Notes: generated by a model from the sequence alone, not told the origin. A DNA stretch of 64,000 nt from Lichenifustis flavocetrariae (GCF_026130545.1 NZ_JAMOIM010000006.1:186001-250000), one strand, 5' to 3'. Positions 9,493-19,020 are shown, counted from the stretch's first letter. A program made the numbers and translations.

Positions 9493-9564
9493 GGACTGTG
9501 CTCGAAAGCCGCGGTGATTGGGACGGCCGGACCAAACGCGCTCTGGAGCGAGCCGGCCAGTTCT

Positions 9565-9600
9565 GTTATCTTGTAACGATCAGCTATGATACAATATAAC
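9565..9600. promoter_or_regulatory. two candidate Zur operator boxes
   Basis: Site 1 at 9565-9577 reads GTTATCTTGTAAC. Site 2 at 9588-9600, read on the minus strand, is GTTATATTGTATC, differing from site 1 at two positions. The sites start 23 bases apart, about two helical turns, between the divergent zur and zinc transporter genes. They resemble the TGTTATA-n-TATAACA core known for alphaproteobacterial Zur. Overlap with AT-rich TATGAT/TACAAT hexamers suggests they cover the promoters, giving zinc-dependent repression of the transporter and autoregulation of zur. Confidence 0.7.
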
Positions 9601-9629
9601 CTTCGTCAAGTGGAACGGTTGCGGACAGC

Positions 9630-10067
9630 ATGGCCAGCCGAAAGGGAACACAGCACGCCACGAACATCATGGAGGCGCTGACGGAAGCCGCGCGACCCCT
9701 CAGTGCCTATGATCTTCTGGACCGGTTGCGGCCGACCGGCGTCGCGGCGCCCTTGACCGTGTACCGGGCGCTCGACAAGCTCATGGCCTCAGGCAGGGTT
9801 CACCGCATCGAGTCTCTCAATGCCTTCGTGGCTTGCCGCCATGGCGAGCATCATCATGACCATGCCGATACGCCGCCGCCGCGTGCGGTGGGGTTTGCGA
9901 TCTGCGACGGCTGCGGGACCGTCGAGGAATTCTCCGATGCCGATCTCTTCGCGCATCTCAACGGCTGTTTGGCGGCCAAGGGGTTCGTGCCGCGATCGAG
10001 CGCGATCGAGGTGCATGGCCGGTGCGCGGGCTGTGTCCGAGGAGGAGTGGCCGAAACTCAGCCCTGA
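9630..10067 (+). CDS. zur: Fur-family zinc uptake regulator
   Basis: A 145-residue Fur-family metalloregulator. The winged-helix segment runs to about residue 70 (PLSAYDLLDRLRP...APLTVYRALDKLMASGRVHRI). It is followed by a His-rich stretch (HGEHHHDHAD) and the two structural-zinc cysteine pairs CDGCG and CAGC. Position next to a zinc importer with shared boxes favours Zur over Fur, Mur or PerR. It binds operators when zinc-loaded and blocks uptake genes. Confidence 0.9.
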   Translation: MASRKGTQHATNIMEALTEAARPLSAYDLLDRLRPTGVAAPLTVYRALDKLMASGRVHRIESLNAFVACRHGEHHHDHADTPPPRAVGFAICDGCGTVEEFSDADLFAHLNGCLAAKGFVPRSSAIEVHGRCAGCVRGGVAETQP

Positions 10068-10307
10068 CATCGCGCCAGCCGCGAAACCTCGAACGGTCGG
10101 CAACGCAAGTGGACCAGACGAACTTGTTCACGAGTCGATCGGGCTCCGGAGCTTGTTCCGCCCGAACCGCGCTCCCGGCGGTCGTCATGACGCGTTCACG
10201 CCGACACCTTAACAAAAGGTTTCGAGCCCGATGGGGTGGCTCGATCGGCCGATGACTCTCCCTGCCACGGAAGACCGGCGACCGATGTTTTGGTTCGGAG
10301 GGACCGA

Positions 10308-10991
10308 GTGAAACGAATTCTGAGCAATACGCGTATTTTGGCGGCGACCACGGGGCTTCTGGCCTCCGCGGCGATCATGCCGGCGCAGGCAAGCGTCGTC
10401 TATCAGAGCACTGCCTATTCTGGCATGGATACTGGGGACTACATCCTGTCTTCGAACAACTTCATGGGTGCAGCCTTTCAGCTCACGACCGCGACGAAGA
10501 TCACCGGCATCGGCGCGCAATTCGGTGCGAACAATGGCGGCGCCATCTTCGGGACGATCGTTCCACTGGCCTCGTTGACGGCATTCCCGGCCGGGTCATC
10601 GGCCGACCTCTCGAGCATCAGCCTAGCCAGCACGGTATTCAGCGTGCCGAGCGGCACCACCGCCCTCGATTTCGTGACGCCGCTTTCGGTGACGCTCAAT
10701 GCAGGCTCCTACGGCGTGATTTTCGGGGCCGGTCAGTTCGGCTCCACGGCATCGGGATTTGCGGGTCTAGGAGGCTACAACACCCCCACCGGGACATCGC
10801 CGGAATTGTTTCGTTCCTTCTTCTCGACGGATTGGACGCGTTTCGACGACAACATCCGAATCGTGGTCGAAGGTAACTCCATCTCGACCGTTCCTCTGCC
10901 CGCAGGGCTTCCGCTGATGGCCGCGGGTCTCGGCGTTCTCGGTCTCCTCGGTGCGCGCCATTACCGCAGGGGCGACGCCACAATCGGCTAA
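10308..10991 (+). CDS. VPLPA-CTERM (PEP-CTERM-like) exported surface protein
   Basis: A 227-residue exported protein. GTG at 10308 is chosen because GGAGGGA lies 5 bases upstream and gives a signal peptide (VKRILSNTRILA... ending near AQA|SVVYQS). The C-terminus is a sorting signal: VPLPAG, a hydrophobic helix (LPLMAAGLGVLGLLG), then ARHYRR, the VPLPA variant of the PEP-CTERM exosortase tag. The middle (residues ~30-195) is a Ser/Thr/Gly-rich beta-sandwich-like domain of unknown ligand. Such proteins are processed by an exosortase and released to the surface or exopolysaccharide. No exosortase gene is in the window. Confidence 0.85.
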   Translation: MKRILSNTRILAATTGLLASAAIMPAQASVVYQSTAYSGMDTGDYILSSNNFMGAAFQLTTATKITGIGAQFGANNGGAIFGTIVPLASLTAFPAGSSADLSSISLASTVFSVPSGTTALDFVTPLSVTLNAGSYGVIFGAGQFGSTASGFAGLGGYNTPTGTSPELFRSFFSTDWTRFDDNIRIVVEGNSISTVPLPAGLPLMAAGLGVLGLLGARHYRRGDATIG

Positions 10992-11162
10992 ACACGAATC
11001 CGCTTCGCGACAGGCTCCGGATCCACTTCGGGCCTGTCGTGCGGTCGCGTTCGAGGGGACGCTGAAGCGGGACGTCAAGATGGGCTGGAGCGGGACACAT
11101 CGCGGCGTTTCGCTCGAGAAGCCATTGCCCCCCATCCCTCCTCTGCCCCATAACGCTCCACC

Positions 11163-14100
11163 ATGAGCGCGACCCCAAAACACCGTCCCGTCCAGCCCGG
11201 CGACCACGTCTTTCTCGTGGACGGGTCGGGTTTCATTTTCCGAGCCTATTTCCAGTCGATCCGGCAGGACGCGAAATACAATTACCGGGCCGACAAGCTG
11301 CCCACCGGGGCCGTGCGGCTGTTCGCGACAAAGCTGTTCCAGTTCATCCGCGAGGGAGCAGCGGGGTTCAAGCCGACCCATCTCGCCATCATCTTCGACA
11401 AGAGCGAGAACTCGTTCCGCAAGGAGCTCTATCCCGCCTACAAGGCGCATCGCTCCGAGCCACCCGAAGACCTCGTGCCGCAATTCCCGCTGATGCGCCA
11501 CACCGTGCGGGCCTTCGGACTGGAGCCGGTCGAGCAGGACACCTACGAGGCCGATGACCTCATCGCCACCTATGCGCGCGAGGCGCGGGCGGCCGGGGCC
11601 GACGTGCTCATCATCTCGGCCGACAAGGATCTGATGCAGCTGATCGAGCCGGGCGTCATCATGTACGACCCGGCCTCGGGCGACCAGTCCAAGGCCGGGT
11701 CGCGGGCCGAGCGCATCATCGGCGAACAGGAGGTGGTGGACTATTTCGGGGTCCGGCCCGAGCGGGTGATCGACGTGCAGGCGCTCGCGGGCGATTCCAC
11801 CGACAATGTGCCGGGCGCGCCGGGCATCGGGCTGAAGACCGCCGCCCAACTCATCACCGAGTTCGGCGACCTCGACACGCTGCTGGCCCGCGCCGGCGAG
11901 ATCAAGCAGCCGAAGCGCCGCGAGACCCTGACCGACCCCGAGCGCGTGGCGCTGATCCGCACCTCGAAGGTGCTCGTCACGCTCGTGCGCGACGTGAAGG
12001 TCGAGACACCGCTGCACATGCTCGGCCTGCACGAACCCGACCCGAAAAAGCTCGTGCCCTTCCTGAAGGCGATGGAATTCACCACGCTGACGAAGCGCGC
12101 CGCCGAGGCCTATCGCTGCGACGTGGCGGATTTCGAGGCGGATCCGGAATTCCTGGGGACGGGCGGTTGGCGGAACCGGCACGGGTCCAACACCGACGGC
12201 GACTTCCCAGTGACGGCGCCGGCCGCCGCTCCCGCGATCGACACCCCCGAAGCCGTGGCCGCCACATCGGCCGCCGCCGTTCCCGCATCCGGTCTCACCG
12301 GCCCGCAACGGCTCGCGGCCGAGCGTGTGAAGGAGGGTCTCGCCACCGTCATTTCGCACAAGGACTACCGCACGATCACGACGCTCGATCAGCTCGACGC
12401 CGTGCTGGCCGCCGCGCACGAGGGCGGTCTGCTCGCCATCGACACCGAAACCACTTCGCTCGACGCCCGCAACGCCGAACTCGTCGGCATCGCGCTCGCG
12501 ACCGCGCCCGGCGCCGCCTGCTACGTGCCTATCGCCCATCGCACCTCGGAAGCCGCCGGCGGTCTTTTCGGCGACGGCGAATTGCTTCCCGGCCAGATCC
12601 CGCTCCAGGCCGTTCTCGACCGACTGAAACCCATCCTCGAATCCCGCGCGGTGCTGAAGATCGCGCAGAACATGAAATACGATTGGCTGGTCTTCGCCGA
12701 GCACGGCATCGAATGCCATGGCTTCGACGACACGATGCTGCAATCCTATGCGCTCGACGCCGGCATGAATTCGCTCGACTTCAACCGGCTCGACGCGCTG
12801 GCGAAAACCCACCTTAACCACACACCGATCGCCTTCAAGGATCTGGCGGGCTCGGGCAAGTCCTTCATCGGTTTCGCGCGGGTGCCGATCGACAAGGCCA
12901 CCGAATATGCGGCCGAGGATGCCGATGTGGCGCTGCGCCTCTGGCGCGTGTTCCGCGCGCGGCTGCCGGCCGAACGGGTGACCACCGTCTACGAGACGCT
13001 GGAGCGGCCGATGGTCGAGACGCTCGCCCGCATGGAGCGGCGCGGCGTGATGATCGACCCGCACATCCTCTCCCGCCTCTCCGGCGAATTTGCCCAGGAG
13101 ATGGCGCGGCTCGAGGCCGAGATCTATGAGCAGGCGGGCCAGACCTTCAACTTGGGCTCACCCAAGCAGGTGGCCGACATCCTGTTCGGCAAGATGGGCC
13201 TCGCGAGCGGTGCCAAGACCGCGACAGGCGCCTATTCCACCGCCGCCCGTATCCTCGACGACCTCGCCGAACAGGGCAACCCCTTCGCCCGCCTGATCCT
13301 CGATTGGCGGCAGGTGTCGAAACTCCGGGCCACTTACACGGACGCGCTGCCGGGCTACATCGACAAGCGCACCGGCCGGGTGCACACCTCGTTCGCGCTC
13401 GCGGCCACCACGACGGGACGGCTCTCGTCCTCCGAACCCAACATCCAGAACATCCCGATCCGGACCGAGGCGGGCCGGAAAATCCGCACGGCCTTCATCG
13501 CCGCGCCCGGCCACAAGCTGATTTCGGCCGATTACAGCCAGATCGAGCTCCGGCTCCTGGCCCATATGGCCGACATCCCGCAGTTGAAACAGGCCTTTGC
13601 CGAAGGGCGCGACATTCACGCGAGCACGGCCTCGGAGATGTTCAACGTGCCGATCGAGGGCATGCCGTCCGAGACCCGGCGCCGCGCCAAGGCGATCAAT
13701 TTCGGCATCGTCTACGGCATTTCGGCCTTCGGGCTCGCGAACCAGCTCGGCATTCCGCGCGATCAGGCCGGCGCCTACATCCGCACCTATTTCGACCGCT
13801 TCCCGGGCATCCGCACCTACATGGACGCCACCAAACGCATCTGCAAACAGCAGGGTTACGTGGAAACCCTGTTCGGCCGCAAATGCCACTATCCGCGTAT
13901 CACGGCCTCCAACCCCTCCGAGCGCGCCTTCAACGAGCGCGCCGCCGTGAATGCGCCGATCCAGGGCACGGCGGCCGACATCATCCGCCGCGCGATGATC
14001 CGCATGGACGCCGCGCTGCTGGACGCCAAGCTCTCAGCCCGCATGCTGCTGCAGGTGCATGACGAATTGGTCTTCGAGGTGCCGGACGAGGAGGTCGAGG

Positions 14101-14216
14101 CGACGATCCCGGTGATCAGCCGCGTGATGGTGGACGCGCCGCACCCTGCCGTGACGCTGGAGGTTCCGCTGGTGGTCGAGGCGCGCGCGGCCGGGAATTG
14201 GGACGAGGCGCATTGA
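11163..14216 (+). CDS. polA: DNA polymerase I
   Basis: A 1017-residue replication/repair polymerase with all three activities. The 5'-nuclease domain starts FLVDGSGFIFRAYF and spans about residues 14-310. The 3'-5' exonuclease domain keeps its metal-binding motif (D427 and E429 in IDTETTSLD), so proofreading should be active. The polymerase domain has motif A with D790 (ADYSQIELR), motif B RRRAKAINFGIVYG, and motif C with D967 (QVHDELVFEV). An Ala/Pro-rich linker occurs around residues 345-375. A very long minus-strand open frame across it is only a shadow. Confidence 0.97.
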   Translation: MSATPKHRPVQPGDHVFLVDGSGFIFRAYFQSIRQDAKYNYRADKLPTGAVRLFATKLFQFIREGAAGFKPTHLAIIFDKSENSFRKELYPAYKAHRSEPPEDLVPQFPLMRHTVRAFGLEPVEQDTYEADDLIATYAREARAAGADVLIISADKDLMQLIEPGVIMYDPASGDQSKAGSRAERIIGEQEVVDYFGVRPERVIDVQALAGDSTDNVPGAPGIGLKTAAQLITEFGDLDTLLARAGEIKQPKRRETLTDPERVALIRTSKVLVTLVRDVKVETPLHMLGLHEPDPKKLVPFLKAMEFTTLTKRAAEAYRCDVADFEADPEFLGTGGWRNRHGSNTDGDFPVTAPAAAPAIDTPEAVAATSAAAVPASGLTGPQRLAAERVKEGLATVISHKDYRTITTLDQLDAVLAAAHEGGLLAIDTETTSLDARNAELVGIALATAPGAACYVPIAHRTSEAAGGLFGDGELLPGQIPLQAVLDRLKPILESRAVLKIAQNMKYDWLVFAEHGIECHGFDDTMLQSYALDAGMNSLDFNRLDALAKTHLNHTPIAFKDLAGSGKSFIGFARVPIDKATEYAAEDADVALRLWRVFRARLPAERVTTVYETLERPMVETLARMERRGVMIDPHILSRLSGEFAQEMARLEAEIYEQAGQTFNLGSPKQVADILFGKMGLASGAKTATGAYSTAARILDDLAEQGNPFARLILDWRQVSKLRATYTDALPGYIDKRTGRVHTSFALAATTTGRLSSSEPNIQNIPIRTEAGRKIRTAFIAAPGHKLISADYSQIELRLLAHMADIPQLKQAFAEGRDIHASTASEMFNVPIEGMPSETRRRAKAINFGIVYGISAFGLANQLGIPRDQAGAYIRTYFDRFPGIRTYMDATKRICKQQGYVETLFGRKCHYPRITASNPSERAFNERAAVNAPIQGTAADIIRRAMIRMDAALLDAKLSARMLLQVHDELVFEVPDEEVEATIPVISRVMVDAPHPAVTLEVPLVVEARAAGNWDEAH

Positions 14217-14260
14217 CCCGGTGAAGCCTCGTCTGGGAGTTCATGGTAACGCGGCGCGTG

Positions 14261-15160
14261 TCAGGCGAGGCCGCCCTCGCGCAGGAACCGCTTGAGATTG
14301 GCCACACCCATCTTGGCATAGTGGAGCGGATTGGCCTTTTCCGGGTCCTGCTCGGCCTCGACCACGACCCAGCCGGAATAGCCGGAGAGCTCCTTGAAGA
14401 CCGAGACATAATCGACCGCGCCATCGCCTGGCACCGTGTAGATGCCGAGTTCGCCATCGGGGCCCAGCACGGCGTCGAGGAAGCTCCAGTCCTCCGCGTC
14501 GGCCCGCGCCTTCACGTCGGGGCGCACGTCCTTGCAATGGACATGGCTGATACGGTTCTTGTAGCGGCGCGCGATGCCGACCGGATCGGCGCCGGCCCAG
14601 GTGAGATGGCCGGTGTCGAGCAGTAGGTACACGGGCGCTTCGGTGTGGCTCATGAAGGCGTGGATGTCGTCTTCGCTCTGCACGATCGTGCCCATATGGT
14701 GATGGTAGCAGAGCTTGAACCCTTCTTCGGCGAGCAACTGGGCCAGTTCGGTGATGCGCTCGCCGTATTGGATCCAGGCGCTCGTCGCCATGATGGGGCG
14801 CTTCGACAGATGGGTGCCGCGCTGGCCGTGGATGGCATTGGAGGTCTCGGCCACGATGAACACTTCGGTGCCCATCGCCTTCAGAAGATCGCGGTGGGGC
14901 TTCGCGAGATCGAACTCCTCGCGGCCGGTGCGGTTGAGAAGCTCGATCGAGTGCCAGCCGCCGACGCAGGCCATGCCGAAGGGCGCCAGCGCCGCCTTCA
15001 AGGCCGCCGGTTCGCGCGGGAACTTGTTGCCCAACTCCATGCCCTCGAACCCCGCCTCCTTGGCCTCAGCCAGGCAGGTTTCCAAAGGCGTCTTGCCGCC
15101 GATCTCCTGCAGGTCGTCGTTGGACCAGCCGATGGGATTGGCGCCGATGCGGATCGTCAT
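14261..15160 (-). CDS. iolE: myo-inosose-2 dehydratase
   Basis: A 299-residue TIM-barrel enzyme of the AP-endonuclease 2-like superfamily that dehydrates 2-keto-myo-inositol to 3D-trihydroxycyclohexane-1,2-dione, step two of inositol breakdown. The N-terminus MTIRIGANPIGWSNDD is diagnostic. Metal-ligand regions are seen at YHHHMGT, LLLDTGHLTWAG, HVHCKD and the terminal VVVEAEQDPEKANPL. It lies downstream of iolC on the same strand, separated by about 160 bases packed with hairpins. The other iol genes (G, D, B, A) are not in the window. Confidence 0.95.
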   Translation of the reverse strand: MTIRIGANPIGWSNDDLQEIGGKTPLETCLAEAKEAGFEGMELGNKFPREPAALKAALAPFGMACVGGWHSIELLNRTGREEFDLAKPHRDLLKAMGTEVFIVAETSNAIHGQRGTHLSKRPIMATSAWIQYGERITELAQLLAEEGFKLCYHHHMGTIVQSEDDIHAFMSHTEAPVYLLLDTGHLTWAGADPVGIARRYKNRISHVHCKDVRPDVKARADAEDWSFLDAVLGPDGELGIYTVPGDGAVDYVSVFKELSGYSGWVVVEAEQDPEKANPLHYAKMGVANLKRFLREGGLA

Positions 15161-15187
15161 GATTGAACCCTACGTCTCGTTTTGCAC

Positions 15188-15320
15188 CTCCCGTTCGCAC
15201 GGGAGCGGATCACTGGCTAAGCAGCCTTGCGTGGCTCAAGCCACGGTTGATTTCGCTTTTTCAAAGCGAAATCAACGCTGCTAAAACTTTGAAGTGTCAG
15301 CAGGTTCGGGAGAACCTGCT
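15188..15320. repeat. array of four perfect inverted repeats between iolC and iolE
   Basis: Four stem-loops lie in 133 bases: 15188-15205 (7-bp arms, CTCCCGT/ACGGGAG, 4-base loop), 15231-15244 (6-bp arms, GTGGCT/AGCCAC), 15247-15275 (13-bp arms, TTGATTTCGCTTT and complement, 3-base loop) and 15299-15320 (9-bp arms, AGCAGGTTC/GAACCTGCT, 4-base loop, ending on the first base of the iolC stop codon complement). None has a long T-run in the direction of transcription, so simple termination is unlikely. The iolE Shine-Dalgarno candidate GGGAGGTG overlaps the first hairpin. Confidence 0.8.
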
Positions 15321-17269
15321 TAAGCAGCCGCAGCATTCTGCTGCCCGATCGGTTGTAGCGCATCCCAGGCGTTCACGAGGGTCTCGAACCGCTCCGCCAT
15401 GCGGCGCGTCACTTCCCCATCGTCGATGCGCCCCCCGAGCCATTCGCGGGCCGGCTCGGCGAAAATGGTGCGGCCCACCGCAAACCCCTTGACGGCCGGA
15501 CAGGCGGCCGCGAGCCGGAAGCCCTCGATCAGGTCTTCCGCGGGTGCGTCGAGCCCGAGCAGCATGATGCCGCGGCAGAGCGGGTCATTTTTGGCAATCA
15601 TGTCGGCGATAGCGGTCCAGGCCGCGGCGCTCGGCTGGCCTTCGAGCTTCCACCAGTCCGGCTTCATGCCGAGGCCATAGAGGCGCTCGATCGTGCTCGC
15701 GACCGTCTGGTCGCCAAGCCGCCCATGCTTGCCCGCGATGATCTCCACGAGAAGCTCGCGGCCGATCCTCCGCGCGGCATCCTGCAGGCGCAACAGCTCG
15801 CGATCCTGGCGCGCCGTCAGATCCTCTGCATCGTCGGGATGCATGAAGCACAGGCATTTGATCGTGTGGCTGATCGGCCATTCGATCAGTTTGGCGGCGA
15901 GGGAGCCGCCGCTTTCGAAATCGAGCGGGCGCGACCCGGGCTGTTCGACCGGCCGGCCGATCCACAGCTTGTGGTCGGCGGCACGGAACAAGGCCTCGCG
16001 GCCGTAGGTGCCGTCGATCAGCATGCCGAAACCCTCGCGCCCGGCCGCGACCTGCACGGCGGCATCGACCGCAAGGCGCTTCAGGGTGTGGATGCGGTCG
16101 CGCGACGCTCCTTCCTGGTCGGCGATCTGTTCGAGCTGCAGGCGATGATCGATGGCAAAAGCCCGGATCTGCCGTGGATGGACGTGGGGCGGCGTCAGGG
16201 CGTCCCGTGTCGTCGCCCAATGCAGATGGTTCAGCGCCTGATCGTGACGGACCTGCCGGCCGGCCGGGCCGTGCGTAAGGAAATGCTGCAGTTCCGTGAA
16301 AGTCGGGTATTCCACCGAGCAGAGAAGGCGGGAGACCGCGAAGGCTCCGCAGGCATTGGCAAAGGCGCAGCAGGTCTCGACCGGCTCGCCGCGCAGGTAG
16401 CCCCGCAGGAAGCCGGACATGAAGGCGTCGCCGGCGCCAAGCACGTTGAACACCTCGACCGGAAAGCCGGGGCCTTTGATGCCGTCCTCGATTCCCTCCG
16501 AGATGGGGCCGTCGAAGACCACGCAGCCCATCGGGCCGCGCTTGCAGACGATCAGCGCCTGCGAGACGGCGCGGATCGCCTTGATGGCGGCGAGCGGCTC
16601 CTCGGCCCCGCCGGCGATCATCAATTCCTCCTCGGTGCCGACGATCACGTCGCACTCCGGCAGGATGGGAGCGAGATGGGCCGTGACGGCGGCTGAGGCG
16701 ATGTAGCGTTCCTCGCCCGCCCCGTGGCCCGCAAGGCCCCAGAGGTTCGGGCGATAGTCGACGTCGAAGATCACCTTGCGGCCATGCTGCTTGGCGAAGC
16801 GCATGGCCAGCTTTTGGGCGGCCGCGGCGTTCTCTCGCGCGAAATGGGTGCCCGTGACGACGATCGCGGCAGCCCGCGCGATGAAAGCCTCGTCGATGTC
16901 GCTCGGGTCGAGCGCGCTGTCGGCGCAATTGTCGCGGTAGAAGATCAACGGGAAGGTCTTGGAGTCGCGGATGCCGAGCAGCACCAGCGCGGTGAGCCGT
17001 TCGGGATCGGTGTGAACGCCTGTCACATCGACGCCCTCGCGGTCGAGCTGCTCGCGGATGAAGCGGCCCATATGCTCGTCACCAACCCGCGTGATGAGCC
17101 CGCTTTTCAGCCCCAGCCGCGCCGTCCCGATCGCGATATTGGTCGGACAACCGCCCACTGCCTTGGAAAAGCTTGCCATATCCTCGAGTCGGCCGCCGAT
17201 CTGAGCTCCATAGAGATCGACGGACGACCGGCCGATGGTGACGACATCGAGTTGAGGCGCGGGAGCCAT
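15320..17269 (-). CDS. iolC: 5-dehydro-2-deoxygluconokinase with C-terminal DUF2090 aldolase-like domain
   Basis: A 649-residue two-domain protein. Residues 1 to ~325 are a PfkB-family sugar kinase (N-terminal VVTIGRSSVDLYG; catalytic GAGDAF in FNVLGAGDAFMSGF) that phosphorylates 5-dehydro-2-deoxy-D-gluconate in inositol catabolism. Residues ~335-640 are a DUF2090 TIM-barrel resembling class I aldolases, often fused to IolC in alphaproteobacteria and suspected, not proven, to act on the next intermediate. The start at 17269 (MAPAPQLDVVT) is chosen to place the kinase domain at the N-terminus; the frame extends without homology to 17482. Confidence 0.92.
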   Translation of the reverse strand: MAPAPQLDVVTIGRSSVDLYGAQIGGRLEDMASFSKAVGGCPTNIAIGTARLGLKSGLITRVGDEHMGRFIREQLDREGVDVTGVHTDPERLTALVLLGIRDSKTFPLIFYRDNCADSALDPSDIDEAFIARAAAIVVTGTHFARENAAAAQKLAMRFAKQHGRKVIFDVDYRPNLWGLAGHGAGEERYIASAAVTAHLAPILPECDVIVGTEEELMIAGGAEEPLAAIKAIRAVSQALIVCKRGPMGCVVFDGPISEGIEDGIKGPGFPVEVFNVLGAGDAFMSGFLRGYLRGEPVETCCAFANACGAFAVSRLLCSVEYPTFTELQHFLTHGPAGRQVRHDQALNHLHWATTRDALTPPHVHPRQIRAFAIDHRLQLEQIADQEGASRDRIHTLKRLAVDAAVQVAAGREGFGMLIDGTYGREALFRAADHKLWIGRPVEQPGSRPLDFESGGSLAAKLIEWPISHTIKCLCFMHPDDAEDLTARQDRELLRLQDAARRIGRELLVEIIAGKHGRLGDQTVASTIERLYGLGMKPDWWKLEGQPSAAAWTAIADMIAKNDPLCRGIMLLGLDAPAEDLIEGFRLAAACPAVKGFAVGRTIFAEPAREWLGGRIDDGEVTRRMAERFETLVNAWDALQPIGQQNAAAA

Positions 17270-17598
17270 GAAATATCCGTTCAGTTGCGGGGACAGGCGG
17301 CTGTCAGGCTCAGCGTTCGATCGCGACAAAGGAACCGGAACGACGGACGGAGCAGGGTGAAAACCCGCCGTCGGGACAGACCCGGCGCCGGGCCGCGTTG
17401 TGGAGCATCGGTCGTTCCTCATTGTGTCGCGGGCGCCGAGGCGGCGCGTGCGTCCTGGCACGGCACCGCCAATACGAAACAATAATTCCGGCTAGACGTC
17501 AATTCAGAATATTCGTTCCCCTGGTGCCTCCCTCCGCATCTGTGCAGGTGCGACCTTAGGCCAGCAACACCTGCACTCCGGGACCGCCAGTGCAATGC

Positions 17599-18834
17599 TT
17601 AGGGGTGACTAAGGAGAGACAGATCGACGGCCTCGCCCATCGCCTTGTATCCGGCATCGTTGGGGTGAAGGTGGTCGCCGTAATCATAGGCGGGCAGCAC
17701 GTGATCCGGTTGTGCCGGATCGCGCACGACCGCGTCGAAATCGATCACGCCATCGAAGACCCGACTTTCACGGATCCAGCGGTTGACGGCTTGCCGTTTT
17801 GCTTCACCCTCGGGGGTGAAGTAGCCCGGGAAGACGGTGCCGGCGTAGGGCGTGAGGGTCGCACCGAGAATCCGGAGACCATGCGCATGCGCCCGGTCGG
17901 CCATCTGCCGCATTGCGGCCGTGATGTCGTCCGCGCTGACCGTCTGTTCCGGCAGGTCGGCGCTGCCCGGATGGCCGATGTCGTTGATCGACTCCATGAG
18001 AATCACGGTCGTGACACCGGGCACGGCCAGAACGTCGCGGTCGAAGCGCGCCAGTGCCGCCGGGCCGAATTGCGATTCCGGCAGATCATGCAGCACCCGG
18101 TTCCCGCTGATGCCGGCATCCACGATACCGGTGGCGGCATGCGCCGTGACAAGCCGCTCGGCCAGCACGTCGGGCCAGCGGCGGTTGGCATCGAGGGTCG
18201 AGCCATAGCCATCGGTGATGGAATCACCCAGCGTGACGACGGCCCCGGCATTCGGAGCGTCGACCTCGACACCGCTCAGGAAAAACCGTGCCGTGCTCGT
18301 GGTCGGTTGCGTCAGTGTCGCGGCGGCGGTCTGGTCGCCGTCCGAAAGGTAGGTGGTGGCGCGCCCGAGGGGATGGGTGGCGGCCGGCCCGGTGTCGCGC
18401 GGTACGAACAGGCTGATCGCGATACTGTCCAGCGCCTGCGCATCGACCGGGATCGGGTCGCTCAGTGCGGGAGCGCCTGGTGGGATCGTGACCGAGGGCC
18501 GGCCCCCGAAGGTGAGAACGCGGTCTGTCGCGGGATCGATGCTGCCCGCGGCCTGCCCCGGCTTGGCGAGATGGGCCGCGCCGATCACCAGCGGGCCGGT
18601 GCCCATCTCATTGCTGATGCGGATTCGCAGAGCCTTGCCGCCAAGCGACAGGCGGACGATCTGGCGGATCGTCTGATTGGTCACCTCCGGCCCGTTGGGA
18701 AAGGCCGGCGCGGCGCCCCAACTACCAACCCAGTGCGACGCGGTCGTGGATTGCGCCGCAGCCTCTCTGGTCGGCACGGCCGCCATGAGGGTCAGAACCG
18801 ATACCGCAGCCAGGAATCCGTTTCGTCGTGTCAT
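17599..18834 (-). CDS. secreted SGNH/GDSL-type hydrolase
   Basis: A 411-residue exported esterase/lipase-type hydrolase; substrate unknown. The signal peptide is MTRRNGFLAAVSVLTLMAAV ending near AAA|QST. Block I is GDSITDGYG (nucleophile Ser), block II GISGNRV, block III ESINDIG and block V DHLHPND (catalytic Asp-His), so all SGNH residues are present. The N-terminal ~170 residues form a beta-rich domain common in this subgroup. ATG 18834 is preferred over 18840 because GGGAGG abuts the latter and is correctly spaced from the former. Confidence 0.9.
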   Translation of the reverse strand: MTRRNGFLAAVSVLTLMAAVPTREAAAQSTTASHWVGSWGAAPAFPNGPEVTNQTIRQIVRLSLGGKALRIRISNEMGTGPLVIGAAHLAKPGQAAGSIDPATDRVLTFGGRPSVTIPPGAPALSDPIPVDAQALDSIAISLFVPRDTGPAATHPLGRATTYLSDGDQTAAATLTQPTTSTARFFLSGVEVDAPNAGAVVTLGDSITDGYGSTLDANRRWPDVLAERLVTAHAATGIVDAGISGNRVLHDLPESQFGPAALARFDRDVLAVPGVTTVILMESINDIGHPGSADLPEQTVSADDITAAMRQMADRAHAHGLRILGATLTPYAGTVFPGYFTPEGEAKRQAVNRWIRESRVFDGVIDFDAVVRDPAQPDHVLPAYDYGDHLHPNDAGYKAMGEAVDLSLLSHP

Positions 18835-19020
18835 GATCATCCTCCCTGATTTGTTTTCAAGCATCGTCGGATGGAGATCGGTGCTTGGCAACCCCGTTGC
18901 GGGAGGTCAGCCGAGGCGATGCGGTGAGCCCGTGAATCCCCGCGTGGAACCGGTCCGACTTCGTTGATCTTGGGACATAAGTCCGCGATGCTGCGGCCTG
19001 GCAACAGAGGGGCGGGCGAG

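Noticed and set aside
10767-13064. 765-codon minus-strand open frame opposite polA
   Set aside because: Antisense to a secure polA reading frame; Arg/His/Gly-rich composition typical of shadow frames in GC-rich DNA.
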